A stretch of DNA of 64,000 bases from Syngnathus acus (Eukaryota; Chordata; Actinopteri; Syngnathiformes; Syngnathidae). The stretch is from NCBI RefSeq assembly GCF_901709675.1, contig NC_051089.1, forward strand, positions 13,629,976-13,693,975, written 5' to 3'. Below the pieces are notes generated by a model. It searched no databases and was not told the origin of the DNA. It saw only the letters and a list, made by a program, of their open reading frames with translations. Both the position numbers and the translations under genes were made by a program. Position 1 is the first letter of the stretch; every line of letters starts with the position of its first letter. Below are positions 54,711 to 64,000 of the stretch, in pieces.

Positions 54711-55585
54711 TGTGTGTCGACTATGCTACTCCAAAAGAATCATTAAGAACGAGAAAGTGCAATAACAGATCATGTTTATAAGGGTTAGGGTGCTAATTAG
54801 TGTCAATATGGTGAACGTGCGACTTGAACATCGAGCCTCAGGAGCCGCCGTCTGGTCACGTGATCGCATTCAAAGGCCTCACCGCGCAAATCGAAATCGT
54901 GGAAACAACCTTCCCGTTGCGAGGGAAATAAGGCAAGCTCGATCCTATTTGAGATACTTTTCTTTTAACTATTTTTTAAAAAAGGCTAAAAACTTTTCTT
55001 TTTCTTTATTATTATTATTATTTTTTTTAAATATTGGTTTCAGGGGGTCCAAGTTCTGGACAGTCTAAAATCCTCAATGAAAAAAAGCTCAACGTAGGGA
55101 CCCAGCTAAACTATATTTCTCATATATGGACCAATTCTATTTTTTTATGTATTATTAAAGACCTCTTTTTTGTGTGCATTACATGGCCTTTACAAAACAG
55201 AAGACTGCCAATATTCAGCTATTTACTGCATGTAAATGGTGCAGTCATCAGTTGCACCTATAAGTAATTGTAATGAGAAACACTAAAGAAACACAAAGTA
55301 ATAAAAACAAAGACAATCACGAGTGACATAATGTTTTTGATTGATCATGACAGAAATTTGCTGTGTAGTATGATTGACTATTGCTCTTGACAGCAATTCT
55401 ACCCTTCCATTAACCATTGTAGCTCAAAGGGGGGTCATGGCCACAACCAGGTTCACCAATTGGAGGTGGTCTTTTTTTCACCGTGGGATTCTGTGTAGAT
55501 CTTTTTTTTTAATGAAGTTGAGGATCTCCTTGTTCGAAACATCAGAGTCCACCACCAACCAAGAGCTGCTAGAAAATTATATTCG
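54711..55585. other. cpeb1 5' flank
   Basis: Contains the likely cpeb1 promoter, including the E-box listed separately, then AT-rich sequence in which I see nothing further. Confidence 0.5.
54856..54863. promoter_or_regulatory. Palindromic E-box TCACGTGA upstream of cpeb1
   Basis: A perfect TCACGTGA (USF/TFE/MITF-type site) about 150 bases upstream of the cpeb1 start codon in a local CpG-containing patch. Function is inferred only from position. Confidence 0.4.
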
Positions 55586-55589
55586 TGTT

Positions 55590-55815
55590 TTACTTCATAC
55601 TTGCATGGTTTCTGCCCACACACGTTCCAATTAACCACTCTAAATTGTCCGTAGGTGTGATTCTGAGTGTAAATGGTTGTTTGTCTACGTGTGCCCTTTA
55701 ATTGGTTGGCGACCAATTTAGGGTGTACCCCAACTATCGCTGAAAGACTGCTGGGATAGGCTCAAGCCCGCCCTCGACCCTCGTGAGAATAAAGGACTTC
55801 AGAAGATGAATGCAT
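55590..55815 (+). mobile_element. SINE 3' half
   Basis: Well-preserved tail of the common teleost SINE: 'ctctaaattgtccgtaggtg', 'gtaaatggttgtttgtctac', 'ctgctgggataggctcaagc' and 'cctcgtgagaataaagg'. The tRNA head is missing. Confidence 0.75.
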
Positions 55816-56069
55816 TAAAGTACTTTACTCTTTGTAATTAATGAAATATCCTTATACAAAACAAATCATAAACAATGGCAGCCTTCTTAAGACAAATATG
55901 TACAATCAAATCTTTTGATAGTTCCGAAATACTCTGTCACAGTCGTCCTCATCTGACCAACGTTGGTATAAGCTTGCCGCCTCTCGGGACACTTGAGTTC
56001 TGCAGCTTTCGGCATGCATGTTATAACATCAGAATATGGGTTTGATGCTGATGCTCTTTCAAGTCATTG

Positions 56070-56675
56070 CATGTATTTGTACCAGTGTATGTATGAGTGT
56101 GACTGTATTTTGTACGTGTATGTATAGGCGTACGAGTGTATTAGTGAGTGTATGTGTGTATGAGTGTATGTACAAGTGTATGAGGATATGTATGAGTGTA
56201 TGAATGAATGTGCAAGAGTGTATCTATTATTGAATGTATGAGTGTTTGAGTATATCAGAGGATGAGTGTATCTATGAGTGAGTATGAGTGCATGAATGAG
56301 TATGTACGAGTGTATGTTTCAGTGTATGTCAGACTATATGTATGAGTGTACATGTGTATTTAATATGACTGTATGTATGACTATATGTATAAGTGTATAT
56401 ATATGAGTGTATGTGTGAGTCTATTTCTGAATGTATGAGTGTATGAGTATATCAATGTATGAGTAAATCAATGTATGAGTGTATATATGAGTGAATGTAC
56501 GTGCGTGTGTATGAGTATAGCAATGTATAAGTGTATGTATAAGTGAATGTAGTATGTGTGTATGTATGAGTTTATGAATGATTAAGTGTATGTCTGAGTT
56601 TGTATACATGTATGCATGTATGTATGTATGTATGTATGTATGTATGTATGTATGTATGTATGTATGTGTGTATGT
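56070..56675 (+). repeat. TATGAGTG minisatellite ending in (GTAT)n
   Basis: Irregular 8-12 base units (gtgtatgagtgtatgtatgag) run from about 56070 and become pure (GTAT)n at 56608-56674. The same type of sequence resumes at about 58968-59080, after the SINE and array 2, so those appear to be set into one minisatellite. Confidence 0.9.
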
Positions 56676-56679
56676 ATAA

Positions 56680-56990
56680 CCAGCTCAGTGGCCTTGTGGT
56701 ATGAGTGTCCTCCCTGAGACTGGGAGGTTGTGGGTTCGATCCCCGGCTGAGTCATATTACAAAATGGAAACCGATACCTCCCTGCTTGATACTCAGCATT
56801 TTGGATTAGGGATGCTGTGAGGAGCTGCGCCCCAGAGTCATTACTAGCAATGTATAGCTTCTACATGGAAGCTCGTCTGAGGACAACTTAACTTATGTGA
56901 AATGCTTTAATGTGAAATGTGAAAATGTATTATTCACAGATTTTGAATATAGACAAGTTCTGGACAAAATAAAAATCTATATAAACTAGG
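56680..56990 (+). mobile_element. tRNA-derived SINE bordering the right array
   Basis: Head 'ccagctcagtggccttgtgg', A-box-like tgtggtatgagtg, anticodon-like stem CTCCC/GGGAG and box B GGTTCGATCCCC at about 56735. The body includes 'gatactcagcattttgga' and 'gaggagctgcgcccc'. The A/T-rich 3' end abuts the first MITE of array 2. Inverse counterpart at 40640-40939. Confidence 0.8.
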
Positions 56991-56999
56991 GCCTAGTCA

Positions 57000-58960
57000 A
57001 ACGCCAGTCCTCGGGGGCCGCATTCCAACATGTTTTCCAAGATTCCCTCGTTAAGTGCACCTGTGTGAAAAGTTGGGCTCCTGCAGAACGTGAAAATGAA
57101 CTGAACTTTTCACGCAGGTGTGTTTAACGAGGGTAACTTGGAAAACATATTGGAACGCGGCCCCTCGAGGACTGGAGGTCGACGCCCCCGGTTTAAGTGA
57201 AAAGTGCCACACCCGCCCTCACCCCCACTTTCTGATTGGCTGTTTGATCTGTGACGTCACTCGGACACTCTATTAGGTACACCGCCATTTTCAAGTGTAC
57301 CTAATAACAGGCCACTTTATTAGGGAAATATCATGGTCAAAGGTCACAGGTGTCAAGCTCTAGTCCTCGGGGCCGCATTCCAACATGTTTTCCAAGATTC
57401 CCTCGTTAAGTGCACCTGCGTGAAAAGTTTTAGCTCCTGCAGAACGTGAAAGGGGCTAAAACTTTTCACGCAGGTGTGTTTAACGAGGGTAACTTGGAAA
57501 ACATATTGGAACGCGGCCCCTCGAGGACTGGAGGTTGACACCCCTGGTTTAAGTGAAAAGTGCCACACCCTCCCTCACCCCCACTTTCTGATTGGCTGGT
57601 TGATCTGTGACGTCACTCGGACACTCCATTAGGTACACCGCCATTTTCAAGTGTACCTAATAATAGGCCACTTTATTAGGGAAATATCATGGTCAAAGGT
57701 CACAGGTGTCAAGCTCTAGTCCTCGGGGCCGCATTCCAACATGTTTTCCAAGATTCCCTCGTTAAGTGCACCTGTGTGAAAAGTTAGGCTCCTGCCGAAC
57801 GTGAAAATGAACTGAACTTTTCACGCAGGTGTGTTTAACGAGGGTAACTTGGAAAACATATTGGAACGCGGCCCCTCGAGGACTGGAGGTGGACACCCCT
57901 GGTTTAAGTGAAAAGTGCCACACCCGCCCTCACCCCCACTTTCTGATTGGCTGTTTGATCTGTGACGTCACTTGGACACTCCATTAGGTACACCGCCATT
58001 TTCAAGTGTACCTAATAATAGGCCACTTTATTCGGGAAATATCATGGTCAAAGGTCACAGGTGTCAAGCTCTAGTCCTCGGGGCCGCATTCCAACATGTT
58101 TTCCAAGATTCCCTCGTTAAGTGCACCTGCGTGAAAAGTTTTAGCTCCTGCGGAACGTGAAAGGAGCTAAAACTTTTCACGCAGGTGTGTTTAACGAGGG
58201 TAACTTGGAAAACATATTGGAACGCGGCCCCTCGAGGACTGGAGGTGGACACCCCTGGTTTAAGTGAAAAGTGCCACACCCGCCCTCACCCCCACTTTCT
58301 GATTGGCTGTTTGATCTGTGACGTCACTTGGACACTCCATTAGGTACACCGCCATTTTCAAGTGTACCTAATAATAGGCCACTTTATTCGGGAAATATCA
58401 TGGTCAAAGGTCACAGGTGTCAAGCTCTAGTCCTCGGGGCCGCATTCCAACATGTTTTCCAAGATTCCCTCGTTAAGTGCACCTGCGTGAAAAGTTTTAG
58501 CTCCTGCGGAACGTGAAAGGAGCTAAAACTTTTCACGCAGGTGTGTTTAACGAGGGTAACTTGGAAAACATATTGGAACGCGGCCCCTCGAGGACTGGAG
58601 GTGGACACCCCTGGTTTAAGTGAAAAGTGCCACACCCGCCCTCACCCCCACTTTCTGATTGGCTGTTTGAGCTGTGACGTCACTTGGACACTCCATTAGG
58701 TACACCGCCATTTTCAAGTGTACCTAATAACAGGCCACTTTATTAGGGAAATATCATGGTCAAAGGTCACAGGTGTCAAGCTGTAGTCCTTGGGGCCGCA
58801 TTCCAACATGTTTTCCAAGATTCCCTCGTTAAGTGCACCTGTGTGAAAAGTTGGGCTCCTGCAGAACGTGAAAATGACCAAAATCTTTTCACGCAGGTGT
58901 GTTTAACGAGGGTAACTTGGAGAACATATTGGAACGCGGCCCCTCGAGGACTGAACTAGG
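57000..58960 (-). repeat. Right tandem array, inverse to the left array
   Basis: Six MITE copies at about 356-base spacing with five intervening CRE/CCAAT/GC-box modules (TGACGTCA near 57252, 57609, 57964, 58320 and 58676), all in reverse orientation to the left array. The far end stops inside a MITE ('gaggactgaactag') before minisatellite sequence resumes. No MITE-free 157-bp units are present here. Confidence 0.95.
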
Positions 58961-58967
58961 GTGACCA

Positions 58968-59080
58968 GAAGTATGGGTGTATATACATATGAGAGTATGA
59001 TGTTTTATTGTATGTGTGTATGGCTAAGTGTACACTTGAGTGTATGAGTATATTTATATGTATGAGTATATTGTTGCATT
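58968..59080 (+). repeat. Continuation of the TATGAGTG minisatellite
   Basis: Units such as 'gggtgtatatac', 'gagagtatgatg' and 'gagtgtatgagtat' match the tract left of the SINE. Between here and the rps17 poly(A) signal (59081-59540) I see no other feature. Confidence 0.7.
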
Positions 59081-59543
59081 TTATTTAAGATGTCCGTCAT
59101 TGAGCAAGGAAAACAAAGATGTGGCGTAATAGTTGGTTCTTTATTTGCAAGATCTTGGGTTGTTTTACAGCAGCCAGTACACAATGCACTTCAGCAGATG
59201 AAACGTCAGACTCCTGATCAGAAGGTTTTATACTGTCCACAAGCAGGAATACGGAATAGAAGAAAAGGAAGGGGAAAAGAAGGATAAACATATCCTCATA
59301 AGGCAGACATTTGTTCTGTTATCACCTGAATGTCTCGTTATCTACTGAATGTTTTGTATCTATGTGTCATGATGTTAATGAGTTGTGCCTGATGGAGCAA
59401 CTATGTTTGTATATATTAATAAGAGTAGTTACACATTGCTGTTGCTCCCTCTTCTTCCATAACAAAATACGGACAACCCGTGACCGTGGCAGCTGTGAAT
59501 GGAAAAGATTGAGACGGTGCACATTAACCACCATTGACATGTC

Positions 59544-59549
59544 TTTATT
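59544..59549 (-). promoter_or_regulatory. rps17 poly(A) signal (AATAAA)
   Basis: Minus-strand AATAAA 22 bases after the rps17 stop codon, giving a very short 3' untranslated region as is usual for ribosomal protein genes. Confidence 0.85.
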
Positions 59550-59570
59550 AGCAAAAAGAGCAACAAGGCT

Positions 59571-60849
<1,279 letters not shown>

Positions 60850-60866
60850 GATGATTTCGGCTGGTT

Positions 60867-60872
60867 AAAAGG
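60867..60872 (-). promoter_or_regulatory. rps17 5' TOP start site
   Basis: Minus-strand CCTTTT about 18-23 bases before the ATG, at the expected start of a short 5' leader. A C followed by pyrimidines at the cap is the translational control signal of ribosomal protein mRNAs. Confidence 0.6.
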
Positions 60873-60934
60873 ACGAAATCAACTTTAAACCGGAAGTTTA
60901 TAGTGTACAACATGGCCTAATTACACGATGTATT

Positions 60935-61068
60935 GAAAAACACACTGCCCCCGTGCGGTCAGAGGTGATTAGAACACTTTTTTTTCATCGGTTATCATAA
61001 TTGGCTGAAAAACACACTGCCCCCGTGCGGTCAGAGGTGATAAAAACACTGACTTTTTTATCGGTTCA
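60935..61068. repeat. 72-bp tandem duplication upstream of rps17
   Basis: 'gaaaaacacactgcccccgt' and 'gcggtcagaggtgat' occur at 60935 and again at 61007, followed in both by a run of T and 'atcggtt'. It lies about 65 bases beyond the inferred rps17 start site. Confidence 0.9.
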
Positions 61069-64000
61069 TTTTATTGACCAAGCAGACTCATGTGCATTAT
61101 AACACGTTATTAACTAATACAAAGATGCATTTGTATTATGTTTTGAAAATTGCATTCTCCACACAAATGCTAGTGTGGCAAGTCTCTGAACTGTACACTA
61201 ATTTATCAAATTTCTATGTAGTGATTATGTTAATTAGATTTCTTCTATCTATTTAGAGGTTAAAGCCTCTCACCCAAAAGCATAATAAATGAAACTAACC
61301 CTTCCCCCAGCAAAAGGTTTTAGGGGTTTATTCCCACATGCTGGAAAAAAAAAACTAATGGTTCATTGACTTAAATATTAACTTAAAATGGACAATCCTT
61401 TATAAAATTGTTCATCTATTTAGAAGCTATTTAAAAGCAGCTGTATAATGTACATAACCAAAAGAACAACAACAACAAACAAAAAGGTGGAGAAATGTTT
61501 TATTTTACATAAAAAAGGGTGCAAACTGGACTTCCCTTTAGGCATGGAGGGAATAAAAAGTGATTTTTTCATGTGGGACAAATCGTTTAAGATGATTCCA
61601 GTAAAGAACCGGCATTTCATTCATAAAAAAAGGAAAGAAAGGAGCTTAAGCTTTTTCAACAAATTAAAAATTGGAAACAATAAAAATAGGAAACTTGGGT
61701 CCTTCACTCTTGAAGCCCTTTGACTAACTCAAAGTAAATTTTTGAAGTGACATTCATAATTCAACACAATAATACTTATTTACAGTTTTGAGATTTCTCT
61801 TAATAATAGTTCTGGGGGTGTGGGGAGGATTGCGTCGAGGGGAAAATAAACTCTTGGCGCTGTACAACTAGATTTTCCACAGTTTGGAAGGCAGGGTGAA
61901 AAAAATAATCGATTACAGCCTTTATATGAAATCCCAACAGAAAGAACCAAGACTACAATTACGAAGTCTGTACAATTTACAATTCTCAAATAAGCATCAC
62001 AACATTGCAGTAAATGTCACCCTCTTCTTCAAAGAAAAATACAGTAAGTCCAAGACAATTGTACAGTACAGCAACGAGGAAAAGTGCCAGAGAACCCAAA
62101 AAGTAAGCCATTCATACCCACTTGAACCATCCTTAGCGTTGTTTTACACATCTTTGACACCACAGCTCTGGATGTCACGCACAACCTGAAGTCCAACGCA
62201 ACAAAACCTAGGATAAGCTCAACTTAATTGGTCGGAAAGTAAATGGAATGTCTTTTCCTCCCAAGTTCATATAGGTGACTGGAAGCCATAACGTCTCACA
62301 GAGCCGACAATAGACGTGTTCCACAGGAGACGGAGCACGTCTTCCCTGGATAAGCCATGCGCGTACTAACCATACAGTTGCACTGCAGGAGGTCCACAGA
62401 TGCAAAGGATAAAAAAGGCCGTCAAGGACTGTAACACCCGAAATAGAAGGAAGAGGCAGGAGCAAAGAAAACTCTGTGGACATGTGACTACACTGTTCTT
62501 AGATCTTGTTCAACACTTCCTGGTAACTGAATTCAGCTACCAGGCGCTGGGATTTTTTTTTTTTAAATGATGGTGGAAACATTTTAACAAAGGACACAAG
62601 GTGGAATGAGATGATTAAAAAATAAAATCCACGTTCCTGGCACAGGTCAAAGGCATGGACTTGTCGTAGTAGTCTCAGGAATGGCACCAGGGGAATCCAT
62701 AATTCAGGGGAAACATGAAACAAAGCAACATGAAAGGCTATTTAATCCGGATATCCACCTCACTACCAGGAACCATGTTCGATTTTTCTCAAGAAGCCCA
62801 ATGTCGAGGCCCTGCTTGATGCCACTGTGGCATCATTGGAGTCTGAGGTCAAAAATGTTTCCAGCTGAACATCAGCTGTTCAGCACAGTCAACAGACACA
62901 AGTATGTCCCCAAAAGGAAGGAATACCTGTCATTCAAATAGCCCATTCCCCTCGGTTAAGACTTCCAACTATTAGAAAAGGTCCCGTAGATGCTCATATT
63001 CAAGTACTTTCAATAACATCACTTAGGCCTCACGTGAGTGGTGAGGGCTAAGAACAAACCAAAGGCTATACAGTGTAAATACACGCAACAAGCATATATG
63101 AATTCAGTGAGATTAATTACCAACATCTACCACATTGTATTCCAACAGATGTGGGTGCAGCTCCGCTTAAAACTGCACCCAGGACTCCAGTGAGAGTGGA
63201 TTTATGTGTACGTACACGCAGAGGTGGAGAGGGGATGGGGCATGGCACACTGCTATGAAGAAGAGGAGAAAAAAAAAAAGAAGGGGGAGGGTTGACAAAT
63301 GAAGGTGTATTGCCGGCACCTCTACGGAAGCCTGGCACACACTTGATGTCAAACACATGATTTAAGAATGAACAAAGGAGGAACGCTGGGGTCAACAAAT
63401 GTAGTAGTGCAGTCATGATCTCAAGCTTTTTTGTTTTCACATGTTGCTACCACTTCCTTACTCATGGCTATTTGGATTGAACAAACAATTGAGTTTACAA
63501 ATGTTCACATTAGCAAGACATGAAATAAAAAAAAAATAAAAACTGTGTTCGGAGGATAGGCAAGGTGACGTACTGACGATATTGTTTCAAGGCAGCCCTC
63601 CGTGACACTACGTCAAAACACAAATGATGCGGATACAATCGCTCTGCGAGTTGACAACAGTCGGTCGGGATCATCGAGCAGTGCTTTGCAGTGCAGGGGG
63701 CATCGGGCGGGAATCCATCAGTCGCTCACAGTCCACAATTTTGGGCTTTTTTTGCCCCATTTTGCCATCTTTTTTGAAATACATTTCTTAACCCCTCCAA
63801 CTGCTGCTAATCTAACAACCATCAGATCAGGATGCGTTCTTTACACAAGTCAAGTGAGGTGGTTGTTTGGGGTTAAGGCAGAGAACAGTAGTGTTGAGAA
63901 GCTCCAAAGCAACTACTGGTGCAGAGTCCATCATTTGCCATCTCAAGAACATCACGTGGCCTCTCCACGTTAGTTTTGGTCTCACCCGTGCGCAGACAAA
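61069..64000. other. Unassigned 3 kb at the right end
   Basis: No exon, RNA gene or clear mobile element recognised. Reading frames of up to about 120 codons on both strands match nothing I know. Minus-strand AATAAA at about 61334-61329 and the lack of splice-bounded frames would fit the long 3' UTR of a minus-strand gene beyond the window, but that is a guess. Confidence 0.3.

Noticed and set aside
56680-58960. Reading the SINE-array block as a Helitron (right end ctag, internal tandem repeats)
   Set aside because: The left and right copies do not share the same outer end, and the ctag lies inside a truncated MITE without the expected terminal hairpin, so the match is likely chance.

Overview
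The window is nuclear DNA of a ray-finned fish. It shows short GT-AG introns, proteins nearly identical to vertebrate orthologues, V-type tRNA-derived SINE debris and hAT-like terminal repeats typical of teleosts. I infer a percomorph teleost; the species cannot be told. Six protein-coding genes are recognised and all exon limits below were placed by hand from splice signals and reading frame.

Layout, left to right: crabp1 (minus, last coding exon outside the window), slc25a44 (minus) divergent from psma4 (plus), a 16-kb AT-rich intergenic stretch full of old repeats, rbpms2 (plus), a tandem array, cpeb1 (minus, complete, 12 coding exons), a second tandem array, rps17 (minus, complete, 5 exons), and 3 kb of unassigned sequence. 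From general knowledge, CRABP1, PSMA4, CPEB1, RPS17 and RBPMS2 all lie on human 15q, so this is probably a conserved ancestral block with slc25a44 as a fish-specific neighbour. The genes do not form one pathway: retinoid binding, a mitochondrial carrier, a 20S proteasome subunit, two RNA-binding regulators and a ribosomal protein.

The most unusual structure is a pair of inverted composite repeats flanking the whole of cpeb1. Each has a tRNA-derived SINE on its inner side and a tandem array on its outer side. The basic unit is about 157 bp and carries a CRE (TGACGTCA), an inverted CCAAT-type box and a GC/CACCC-rich box. A long-hairpin, hAT-like MITE of about 200 bp inserted into one unit, and the composite 356-bp unit was then amplified. 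Two units without the MITE survive at the outer edge of the left array. The right copy sits inside a TATGAGTG-type minisatellite.

Other points: three GC-AG introns in three different genes; a 52-bp tandem duplication of the crabp1 exon 2 splice donor; a 16-bp minisatellite next to a cpeb1 splice donor; initiator ATGs that end their exon in both psma4 and rps17; and a degenerate telomere-like tract after psma4.
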